From: a virus
Direction: 5' to 3' (one strand)
Virus record (IMG/VR): IMGVR_UViG_3300023296_000160
Location: 1-24,382 of that record
Length of the DNA stretch: 24,382 bases
Shown: positions 4,871 through 11,479 of the stretch, one piece after another
How positions within the stretch are numbered: the first letter of the stretch is position 1
Layout of the letters: the number at the start of each line of letters is the position of its first letter
The notes under the pieces: model-generated
Told to the model about the DNA's origin: nothing
Database searches by the model: none
The model's input: only the letters and a program-made list of their open reading frames with translations
Program-made: the position numbers and the translations under genes

Positions 4871-6967
4871 ATGGATAAGATCCTAAATATTACTTCTAAG
4901 ATCGTAACCAAAGAGGAAGGCTCTGATGAGCTTAAGATCGTTGGTTACGCGAGCACTTCTGATATAGATAGAGTTGGTGATGTTATACTGCCATCAGCTT
5001 GGAAAGGCGAAGGTTTAAAAGACTTCTCTTCTAACCCAATTATCTTGTTCAACCATAATTATGATAAACCTATCGGTAAAGCCACTAGCCTAGAAATAGA
5101 CGTTAAGGGACTTAAGATAGGAGCTACAATCTCTAAAGCATCAGGTGCTATTTATGACCTAATTAAAGAAGGTGTTCTAGGGGCATTCAGTGTTGGCCTT
5201 AAAGTCAAGCAAGCTGAATGGAATAACAACAACGATGGTCTTGATATAACAGAAGCTGAACTTTTAGAAGTATCAGTAGTATCTGTACCAGCGAACCAAA
5301 CCTCTTTATTCTCGGTTGCAAAATCTTTCGAAAACATTGAAGATTACAACAAGTGGAAAAAAGAACTAAACGTTTCTAAAGACAGTGAAGGTAAGAACCT
5401 TTTAGCTGATTTTCAGAAACAAAGCGAAGAAAGCGTAAATCTAGCCAACCAGTCATTAGCTGGTCCTATATCAGCTAGCGACACGCAACGTGGGATGAAA
5501 CCCAAGGAGAAATCAATGGAATTTGATTATGAAGAATTTGCTAAGACTCTAGCTGACAATGTTGCTAAGTCTACAGCAAGCGCGGTAGCTGGTGAGCTTA
5601 CTAAAAGCCAAACTGCTGCGAACGAAAAAGCTGCTGCTGAAAAAGCTGCAATTGAAGCAGAAGAAAAAGCTGTTAACGAAGCTGAGTCAGCTGAGTCTCG
5701 CGACAGAGCTGTTATCGGTGCTGCAATGTCAGGTGCGCAAAAGCTTTACGAAGACCTTGAAAAACGTCTTTTAGATAAAGAAGAAGATACTCAGAAAGTA
5801 ATTGATGAGATGCGTACAACTCTAGCAGAAAAGTCTGAAGAAATCGTTAAGATGCGCGACAGCAAGCGTCATTTCGGTGGAGCAGAAAGCTCTGACTACA
5901 AAAAGCACTTTGGTGACGAAGCGGGTGAACTATTCATGCTATCTTTGGCAACAAACAAGAAACTGGAAGACACTGTCGCAGGTAAACGCTTCCTAGAAAA
6001 AGTTAACGCTTTCTCTGGTGTTGGTGTATCCTCAGCAGACTTCGAACAAGAAGTTAGCACAAACATCGAACGTGATGTTCAACTAGGGCTTGTTCTATAC
6101 CCAATGTTCCGTGAAGTACAGATGAATGCTGCAAGCATGATCTTCCCAGTTCTACCAGACTCTGGATACGCAGAATTTACTGCTAACCAAACAGCTTCAG
6201 GTATTACTACTACACACGGTAACCTTGCTCAGACTGGTGACACATATGGTTCTCCATACGGTGGTATCGATCTAACAGAACGTACTGTTACAACTAAGAA
6301 ACTAATCAGCCAATCTTTCCTAGGAAATGAAACTGAAGAAGATGCTATCATGCCTATTCTTCCACTGATTAGAGAGGAAATGATTCGTTCACACTCACGT
6401 GGGATTGAAAACATGATTCTAGTTGGTAACCACGCTGATGGTGCTTTCGGTACAGGTGGGGCTTCTCCAAACGGTCTTATACAGATCGCTGATGCGGATG
6501 CAGGACAAACTAACCTTGGAGCTTCTGGCTTCGCAGCTACAGATTCGGTTACAGCTCTTAACCTACTTACGATTCGTCGTGCTATGGGTAAGTATGCTGT
6601 ACGTCCAGACGAACTAGTATATATCGTATCTCTAGATGTATACTACGACCTACTAGAAGATCCTGAATTCCAGGATGCTAACCTAGTTGGCAACATGGCT
6701 ACTAAAATCACTGGTGAAGTTGGAAGCATCTTCGGTAGTAAAGTAGTTATCTCTCCAGAATTCGCACCTAAAGCAGCGGCTAAGTTCTGTGCAGTAGCGG
6801 TTAATACTCGCAACTACTTCATTCCACGTCTACGTGGATTTACAGTAGAGAGCGACTATGAAGTTAAAGAGCAACGTAGAGTACTTGTTGCTTCTCAAAG
6901 AATTGGTTTCACTGATATTATTGATAGTGCAACTTCTGTTTGGGGTCTTCAGTACAAACTAACTTAA
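4871..6967 (+). CDS. Prohead protease-scaffold-major capsid fusion protein
   Basis: A 698-residue fusion. Residues 5-150 are an HK97-type prohead protease (family S78): catalytic His62 in LFNHNYD, nucleophile Ser107 in GAFSVG, and a likely acidic partner Glu133 in LLEVSVVSVPA. Residues about 151-215 are a linker. Residues 216-340 are a charged, Ala/Glu/Lys-rich helical segment with the look of a delta domain that scaffolds assembly. Residues about 341-698 are an HK97-fold capsid protein (FEQEVSTNIERD, LIREEMIRSHSRGIENMILVG, VYYDLLEDPEF, and the closing ESDYEVKEQRRVLVASQ). Most relatives encode protease and capsid separately. An internal start at 5516 can yield the capsid part alone. Self-cleavage during maturation is inferred. 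Confidence 0.9.
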   Translation: MDKILNITSKIVTKEEGSDELKIVGYASTSDIDRVGDVILPSAWKGEGLKDFSSNPIILFNHNYDKPIGKATSLEIDVKGLKIGATISKASGAIYDLIKEGVLGAFSVGLKVKQAEWNNNNDGLDITEAELLEVSVVSVPANQTSLFSVAKSFENIEDYNKWKKELNVSKDSEGKNLLADFQKQSEESVNLANQSLAGPISASDTQRGMKPKEKSMEFDYEEFAKTLADNVAKSTASAVAGELTKSQTAANEKAAAEKAAIEAEEKAVNEAESAESRDRAVIGAAMSGAQKLYEDLEKRLLDKEEDTQKVIDEMRTTLAEKSEEIVKMRDSKRHFGGAESSDYKKHFGDEAGELFMLSLATNKKLEDTVAGKRFLEKVNAFSGVGVSSADFEQEVSTNIERDVQLGLVLYPMFREVQMNAASMIFPVLPDSGYAEFTANQTASGITTTHGNLAQTGDTYGSPYGGIDLTERTVTTKKLISQSFLGNETEEDAIMPILPLIREEMIRSHSRGIENMILVGNHADGAFGTGGASPNGLIQIADADAGQTNLGASGFAATDSVTALNLLTIRRAMGKYAVRPDELVYIVSLDVYYDLLEDPEFQDANLVGNMATKITGEVGSIFGSKVVISPEFAPKAAAKFCAVAVNTRNYFIPRLRGFTVESDYEVKEQRRVLVASQRIGFTDIIDSATSVWGLQYKLT
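5504..5518 (+). promoter_or_regulatory. Internal ribosome binding site and start for capsid precursor
   Basis: AAGGAG at 5504-5509 lies six bases before an in-frame ATG at 5516 (residue Met216 of the fusion). This near-ideal spacing falls exactly at the boundary between the protease linker and the delta-like helical region. The main start at 4871 has only weak Shine-Dalgarno resemblance (GGAG at 4860-4863). This favours strong independent synthesis of the capsid precursor. Confidence 0.75.
5516..6967 (+). CDS. Nested in-frame major capsid precursor
   Basis: Internal initiation at 5516 would give a 483-residue protein beginning MEFDYEEFAKTL, made of the delta-like helical region (about 125 residues) and the HK97-fold shell domain. 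That is the normal domain content of an HK97-type capsid precursor. Many capsid subunits but few protease copies are needed per head, so a nested start solves the dosage problem that the fused frame creates. It resembles the lambda C/Nu3 logic, with capsid in place of scaffold. It shares its stop with the fusion and is followed by a terminator. Confidence 0.65.
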   Translation: MEFDYEEFAKTLADNVAKSTASAVAGELTKSQTAANEKAAAEKAAIEAEEKAVNEAESAESRDRAVIGAAMSGAQKLYEDLEKRLLDKEEDTQKVIDEMRTTLAEKSEEIVKMRDSKRHFGGAESSDYKKHFGDEAGELFMLSLATNKKLEDTVAGKRFLEKVNAFSGVGVSSADFEQEVSTNIERDVQLGLVLYPMFREVQMNAASMIFPVLPDSGYAEFTANQTASGITTTHGNLAQTGDTYGSPYGGIDLTERTVTTKKLISQSFLGNETEEDAIMPILPLIREEMIRSHSRGIENMILVGNHADGAFGTGGASPNGLIQIADADAGQTNLGASGFAATDSVTALNLLTIRRAMGKYAVRPDELVYIVSLDVYYDLLEDPEFQDANLVGNMATKITGEVGSIFGSKVVISPEFAPKAAAKFCAVAVNTRNYFIPRLRGFTVESDYEVKEQRRVLVASQRIGFTDIIDSATSVWGLQYKLT

Positions 6968-6984
6968 AGTTAGATTTAAAGTCT

Positions 6985-7017
6985 CGGCGGGGCCTACTAA
7001 GACCCCGCCGGTCTTTT
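6985..7017 (+). terminator. Rho-independent terminator after capsid gene
   Basis: A perfect 8-bp GC stem, CGGCGGGG (6985-6992) with CCCCGCCG (7003-7010), encloses a 10-base loop and is followed by GTCTTTT. It lies 17 bases after the capsid stop. No obvious new promoter follows, so it probably acts as a partial terminator that reduces expression of the connector and tail genes relative to capsid. Confidence 0.8.
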
Positions 7018-7030
7018 CACAAGGATATTT

Positions 7031-7636
7031 ATGGTAGATTTAGTTACTACAGCGAATTACAAAACCTACAGTGGTATTACTAATACTGCTAAAGACACCG
7101 TTATAGACCAATTAGTTGCGTCTGTAAGTGTTCTTGTGAAAAGTTATTGTGGAATATCGTTTTTAGACTATGCAGCAACAGCTAAAACAGAGTACTTTAA
7201 TATAGATGATGATTTTACTACTGACATCTTTCTAGATGAGATGCCTGTCCTAGTAATCACTAGCGTTAAAGAAAGAGAAACACAGAGCGTAGCTTATACA
7301 GAATTATATACAGCCGGAGCCAGTGATGGTTACGACTATATCGTACAAAAAGAACTAGGTATTATATCTAGAACTACTAGTGGTGGGTACACTAATTTTA
7401 AACAGGGAGCCAGGTCTGTAGAGGTAGTATATACAGCAGGCTATGCTGATCTCCCAGAAGATTTAAAACTAGCTATTTACGACTTAATTACTTATTACTT
7501 AAAAGATGAACACAAGCAACGCAGAAGTATTGTGAATTCTTCTATAACTAATCAAGGTACCTCTAGTGTTGATGGAAGTAGTAATTTTCCAGATCACATT
7601 ACTAGAGTATTGGATTTGTACAGGTTTAATACTTAA
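7031..7636 (+). CDS. Head-tail connector, gp6-like
   Basis: A 201-residue protein with the pattern of HK97 gp6-like connectors (adaptors): an N-terminal helical bundle (about 8-45), a beta-rich middle (FLDEMPVLVITSVKE, then VEVVYTAGY), and the typical ADLPEDLKLAIYDLITYYLKD helix (about 140-160). The adaptor ring binds the portal after packaging and prepares the head for tail joining. AAGGA at 7021-7025 precedes the ATG. The stop overlaps the next start as TAATG. The exact adaptor class is less sure than the general role. Confidence 0.8.
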   Translation: MVDLVTTANYKTYSGITNTAKDTVIDQLVASVSVLVKSYCGISFLDYAATAKTEYFNIDDDFTTDIFLDEMPVLVITSVKERETQSVAYTELYTAGASDGYDYIVQKELGIISRTTSGGYTNFKQGARSVEVVYTAGYADLPEDLKLAIYDLITYYLKDEHKQRRSIVNSSITNQGTSSVDGSSNFPDHITRVLDLYRFNT

Positions 7637-9018
7637 TGTCGGCTGACGGCTTAAAGCAAAATATTGGTAAGTTCATACTAGAAGAATTTGAAAAGACCAA
7701 ACTAGGTAGTAATGGAAGAAAAGACCCAAAAGCTACCCGTAAAGAACTGAACCGATCTACTGGTCAAATCTTTATTATTAATGAAATAGATGTGCGACAA
7801 GAAATAGACTTTATAGCTCAAAAGCTTAAAATAGAGACTCTAGACGGTACAGAGTTTGCAGCCCTAATGAAGTCCATAGATAGAGTGTTTGAAACATCAC
7901 TGAAAGCCAAGTTAACCCCTGATAGACTAGAAGATATAACAGGCCTTCTTAACTGGTTGAAGAATAAAAACTCTAATCCTAAATTACATTATTACATTAT
8001 AACTAACTATAGACAGGTGCAGGACAGCAAGACTCCGAGTGGTAAGTTGAACTCAGCTTTCACCTCCTCATTAGCTTCCAAGTTTAAAAAGAAGAATCCT
8101 ACAAAAGCAAGAGAGATCGCTAACGCGGTAACAGGTCTAGCTAAAAAGGGTGCAGATTTAACAGGGTTTCAACTAGGTCACGGGGAGTATGGTGGGTTAG
8201 CTGCCTCTACAGTGAATGTAGCCAAAGTAAAACAGGCGGGATTCAATAAGTTCGTAGAGGGTTCCAAGGAAAGAGAAGTATTCCAGCAAGTGATACATGA
8301 ATACGAAAAGACCCTAAATCTAAATATTCGCCATAATCAGATACTTACTTCCAGCGGCAAGTTGAATAAGAATTACATAGTTGTTTTATCACTTCAGGGT
8401 GCAGAGAGCAACCAAGCAGATAACAGGTATATTGAGAGACCCGCTCTAGATTTACTGCAAAAAAGAGCCAAGGACTTCGTACTACTAAAGTCTTCGACTA
8501 AATTAGTAGATGGCATTGAGAAGGTGCTTCTATATGATCTAGCTAAAGGTTTGAAAAGTAAGACTAGGTACAAGCCTAAAAGACAGATTAGGGAAAAGAG
8601 TTCCTCCAAGCAGAAAGGTAGAGCCAAGTTTTCCCATAAGAGACAAGTATTAGCAGCAGGTGGTTTAGTTGGTAAGATAGAGAACGACTTCAATAAAGAA
8701 AACAAAGGTCAGAGTTCTACACCAGCGTTATTAAACCTATTAACAGCAAAGATATCGGGAGTAGTGCAGAAAAATATGAATGCTCCTGCACTTGAAAATA
8801 GAACTGGCCGCTTCGCCAACTCAGTAGAGATATTAGGTGTTAATAACGGCGCAATACCTATAATTAACTACACTTATCAAAAAGATCCTTATCAGGTTTT
8901 TGAACAAACACAACCTTGGGCAAATGGACAAAGAGACCCAAGAGACTTGATTGAGCGATCTATTAGAGAAATAGCTGCTGAAGGTATAGCAGGGAAGTTC
9001 TTAACTAGAAGGATATAA
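7636..9018 (+). CDS. Neck/head-tail joining protein with gp10-like C-terminus
   Basis: A 460-residue protein between the connector and the tail terminator, where HK97-like phages encode head completion or gp10-like proteins of about 100-150 residues. Residues about 361-460 fit that pattern: LLNLLTAKISGVVQ, NRTGRFANSVEIL, a central YQVFE, and a final DLIERSIREIAAEGI helix. Residues 1-300 are a large helical extension I do not recognise. A very basic Lys/Arg/Ser-rich stretch (about 308-340) joins the two. Start and stop both overlap neighbours as TAATG, so it is translationally coupled. The structural role is inferred from position and the C-terminus; the N-terminal function is open. Confidence 0.65.
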   Translation: MSADGLKQNIGKFILEEFEKTKLGSNGRKDPKATRKELNRSTGQIFIINEIDVRQEIDFIAQKLKIETLDGTEFAALMKSIDRVFETSLKAKLTPDRLEDITGLLNWLKNKNSNPKLHYYIITNYRQVQDSKTPSGKLNSAFTSSLASKFKKKNPTKAREIANAVTGLAKKGADLTGFQLGHGEYGGLAASTVNVAKVKQAGFNKFVEGSKEREVFQQVIHEYEKTLNLNIRHNQILTSSGKLNKNYIVVLSLQGAESNQADNRYIERPALDLLQKRAKDFVLLKSSTKLVDGIEKVLLYDLAKGLKSKTRYKPKRQIREKSSSKQKGRAKFSHKRQVLAAGGLVGKIENDFNKENKGQSSTPALLNLLTAKISGVVQKNMNAPALENRTGRFANSVEILGVNNGAIPIINYTYQKDPYQVFEQTQPWANGQRDPRDLIERSIREIAAEGIAGKFLTRRI

Positions 9019-9470
9019 TGACTAGAGCATATACATCAAATAGAAAGAGAGTTGTCGAAGCCTTAGTCACGCAACTGAAGACTATAGATGGTACCGGTGC
9101 ATTTCTTTCTAACATAAGCGACAACGTTTACCCAACCCTACGATTTTGGGATGAAGTAGATCAGTTTCCAGAAATACATGTAACAGCGGGGTCAGAAACA
9201 TTTGAATACCTTCCTGCAAATTTTAAATGGAGATTTCTCACAATTACCGTAAGAGTTTACGTGAACGATGAGAATGATCCGCAAGAAGCCCTTGCTTTAC
9301 TACTACAAGATATTGAAACTGTACTAGAAAGTTCAGGCGACATTAGCTATACAGATTATGCTGGAGCTACTAAAAGTATTTCTGATCTCACGATATTAAG
9401 TGTGTCTACCGATGAAGGAGTTCTTACTCCTCTTGGAGCCGGGGAACTCGTAGCAGAAATAAGGTACTAA
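9018..9470 (+). CDS. Tail terminator protein, gpU-like
   Basis: A 150-residue protein expected to cap the tail tube and join it to the head. It has the tail terminator outline: N-terminal helix (NRKRVVEALVTQLKTI), a beta strand before FPEIHVTAGSE, then KWRFLTITVRVYVNDENDP, a helix EALALLLQDIETVLES, and a closing strand GELVAEIRY. AAGGA at 9009-9013 precedes the ATG. It lies directly before the tail tube gene, as in lambda-like gene order. Confidence 0.82.
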   Translation: MTRAYTSNRKRVVEALVTQLKTIDGTGAFLSNISDNVYPTLRFWDEVDQFPEIHVTAGSETFEYLPANFKWRFLTITVRVYVNDENDPQEALALLLQDIETVLESSGDISYTDYAGATKSISDLTILSVSTDEGVLTPLGAGELVAEIRY

Positions 9471-9492
9471 GTTATAGTACAAGGAGATAATA

Positions 9493-10638
9493 ATGGCCGA
9501 TAACCTATATTTTAGTAGAAATACTAAGGTATTTATCAATAGAAATAGCCTATTTTACGAAATACCTATTCTTGATGGGTACAGCTTTAGCCAAGGTCAA
9601 AATACCTCAGAAATTTCGTTAAGTGAGGCATCAGATTCAGATGGGGCTTCCAGACGTGGTAGACAGGTATTCAATGATTCATACGCACCAAGTGAGTGGT
9701 CTTTCACTACTTACATGCGACCTTTTATAGCAGCATCAGGCGGTACAGTAGGTACAGCAGGAGCAACGGACTCAACAGTAGGTGCAATACACCACGCCGT
9801 TGAAGAAGCGCTCTGGGATGCATTTGTAGACGCAGATAATGATGGAGGTGGTATCACCGCTGACGCTACAAACCTAGACGTAAACTTTTCAGAATCAAAC
9901 AAAACCACTATAGGTACTTTTGATCTATACTTCATTCTTAACTGGTCCGCAGCTGGAACAGATCAGAAAGTCTATAAGATCGCAGGCGCCGTAGCAAATG
10001 AAGCCTCTATGGATTTTGACATTAATGGCATTGCCACTATTGCATGGTCTGGTATGGGTGGGCAGCTTACTGACGAAGGGAATACTCTTCCATATGACGC
10101 AGCTTACGCATCAGCTACTGACCTAATTTATGAAGGTATCTCATCTACTACTAACTATATTCGTAACAAGCTGACTACTCTAACTCTAGCTGAAAATATG
10201 ACTGAGTACTCTACTGCAACTTACGATATCGTTTTAACAGGTGGTAATGTAACGATCTCTAATAATATTGACTTCTTAACTCCGGAAACCATTGGTACTG
10301 TAAACCAACCATTAGGACACGTAACGGGTACAAGATCAGTAACTGGTAACTTCACAGCTTACTTGAACTATGAGGATTCAGCAGGGGATTCTGTATCACA
10401 GCTATTTGTGGACATTGCAGAAAATCCAACAGTAATCACCAACGATTTCACCGCTACATTCACGATAGGCGGAGCTACAGCACCTAAGGTAATCATAGCA
10501 TTAGCTCAGGCGCACTTAGAAATACCAACACTCAACGTTGCCGATGTAATCGGTGTGGAAGTAAATTTCCACGGTCTACCATCTACTATTAGTGGTACAG
10601 ACGAAGTGACTATCCAGTACGTTGGCATAGCTCTATAA
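9493..10638 (+). CDS. Major tail tube protein
   Basis: A 381-residue, beta-rich, Thr/Ser/Gly-rich protein expected to polymerise as stacked rings around the tape measure. Recognisable parts are the N-terminal NLYFSRNTKVFI with ILDGYSFSQGQNTSEI, and EWSFTTYMRPF. Residues about 210-380 may form a second tube-like or decorating domain (LTLAENMTEYST, VNQPLGHVTGTRSVTGNFTA). The length is greater than that of simple single-domain tube proteins, which supports two domains. The best Shine-Dalgarno of the tail region, AAGGAG at 9481-9486, fits a highly expressed structural protein. A stable hairpin follows the stop. Confidence 0.85.
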   Translation: MADNLYFSRNTKVFINRNSLFYEIPILDGYSFSQGQNTSEISLSEASDSDGASRRGRQVFNDSYAPSEWSFTTYMRPFIAASGGTVGTAGATDSTVGAIHHAVEEALWDAFVDADNDGGGITADATNLDVNFSESNKTTIGTFDLYFILNWSAAGTDQKVYKIAGAVANEASMDFDINGIATIAWSGMGGQLTDEGNTLPYDAAYASATDLIYEGISSTTNYIRNKLTTLTLAENMTEYSTATYDIVLTGGNVTISNNIDFLTPETIGTVNQPLGHVTGTRSVTGNFTAYLNYEDSAGDSVSQLFVDIAENPTVITNDFTATFTIGGATAPKVIIALAQAHLEIPTLNVADVIGVEVNFHGLPSTISGTDEVTIQYVGIAL

Positions 10639-10649
10639 AACCAATTAGC

Positions 10650-10663
10650 GCCCCTTCGGGGGC
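10650..10663 (+). terminator. UUCG tetraloop hairpin after tail tube gene
   Basis: GCCCC (10650-10654) pairs with GGGGC (10659-10663) around a TTCG loop closed by C-G, a very stable RNA tetraloop. Only a weak T run (CTATTCT) follows. It could be a weak terminator or protect the 3' end of the tube mRNA. Confidence 0.55.
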
Positions 10664-10688
10664 CTATTCTAAATACAGGACAACAATA

Positions 10689-11102
10689 ATGACAGAACCA
10701 GTATCTTTAAAAAATCTAATTGTACCATCTCTTGAAGTAGAAACAGAATTTCCTAGTTTAGAAGGTTTCAAAGTTAAACTAGCATTCATATCAAGAGAAA
10801 AGAAAGCTAAATTGCTAAAAGATTCGACTGAGAACACATACGTTAAACATCAGGCTGTATCGCAGCTTAATGAGAAGAAATTTGCAGAACTATATTCTAG
10901 GGAAATTGTAAAGGGATGGACTGGACTCAAATACCGCTACGTACAAGAGCTTGTGCCGACGGATATGGGCGATCTAGACTTAGATGATGAATTAGCATTC
11001 ACAGAGGAAAACGCAATGGTTCTATTGACAGAATCAGAATCGTTTGAATCCTGGGTTATAGACGTAGTAGCAGACCTTGAAAATTTTACGAAAACCAAGT
11101 AG
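10689..11102 (+). CDS. Tail assembly chaperone, G-like
   Basis: A 137-residue acidic protein in the position of lambda gpG, between tube protein and tape measure. It is expected to coat the tape measure during tail assembly and to be absent from the virion. It has the typical opening (VPSLEVETEFPSLEGFKVKL) and a basic helix around SREKKAKLLKD, with an acidic C-terminal half. AGGA at 10677-10680 precedes the ATG. Near its end a slippery heptamer lets some ribosomes continue into the T-like frame. Confidence 0.85.
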   Translation: MTEPVSLKNLIVPSLEVETEFPSLEGFKVKLAFISREKKAKLLKDSTENTYVKHQAVSQLNEKKFAELYSREIVKGWTGLKYRYVQELVPTDMGDLDLDDELAFTEENAMVLLTESESFESWVIDVVADLENFTKTK

Positions 11103-11479
11103 ACGAAATTCGAAAGCACATAAAGAAACGTGCTGGTGGCGGTGACGCTATTGATCTATCTACTTACCTTAAAATTTGTGAAGAATTAGGTCAACAGCCA
11201 GATCCAAATAAAATGCCACTTGCTGATGGGGACTTTCCCTATGAGGTTCAAGTGGCATTTTTGTTATATAGTATGCTATCCGATAGGTGGGAAGGGATGA
11301 ATGGTATCTACTTGGGGAAAGACTGGAACTCACTAGAAGTCTTATTTAATATATATGAAATACATAAAGATCGATCTATCATACTATACTTTATGAAGAT
11401 CAATGAGATTCATCATATAGAAGCTGCGGAAACGAAACGCAAAGCCCGAGAAAAGCGGGAATCGAGAAAGAATGGCTAA
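10689..11479 (+). CDS. Frameshifted tail assembly chaperone fusion, GT-like
   Basis: A -1 slip at 11081-11087 joins the first 133 residues of the G-like protein to a 130-residue T-like extension read from 11087 to the stop at 11477-11479, about 263 residues in all. The -1 frame is open from the slip site onward (YENQVDEIRKHIKKR, later GDFPYEVQVAFLLYSMLSDR). It ends in a basic helical tail rich in Lys, Arg and Glu. No well-placed independent start exists for the T part: the ATG at 11213 would lose its first third. In lambda-like phages the T part binds the tail tube protein and G the tape measure. The stop overlaps the tape measure start by 8 bases. Confidence 0.85.
11081..11087 (+). promoter_or_regulatory. 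-1 ribosomal frameshift slippery site AAATTTT
   Basis: A AAT TTT in the zero frame fits the X XXY YYZ rule. It lies 12 bases before the zero-frame stop TAG (11100-11102). After slipping, the -1 frame stays open to 11479. I see no clear downstream pseudoknot or hairpin. Confidence 0.85.

Noticed and set aside
5592-5774. Lys/Leu-rich 60-codon frame inside the scaffold region
   Set aside because: It is a frame shadow of Ala/Glu/Lys-rich helical coding sequence, where alternate frames easily stay open.
11090-11096. GAAAACC as an alternative slippery site for the chaperone frameshift
   Set aside because: It does not meet the X XXY YYZ rule in the zero frame, whereas AAATTTT nine bases earlier does.
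11213-11479. Independent 88-codon gene for the T-like part
   Set aside because: The same frame is open back to the slippery site and beyond; starting at 11213 would remove conserved-looking sequence, and a frameshift site explains its expression.
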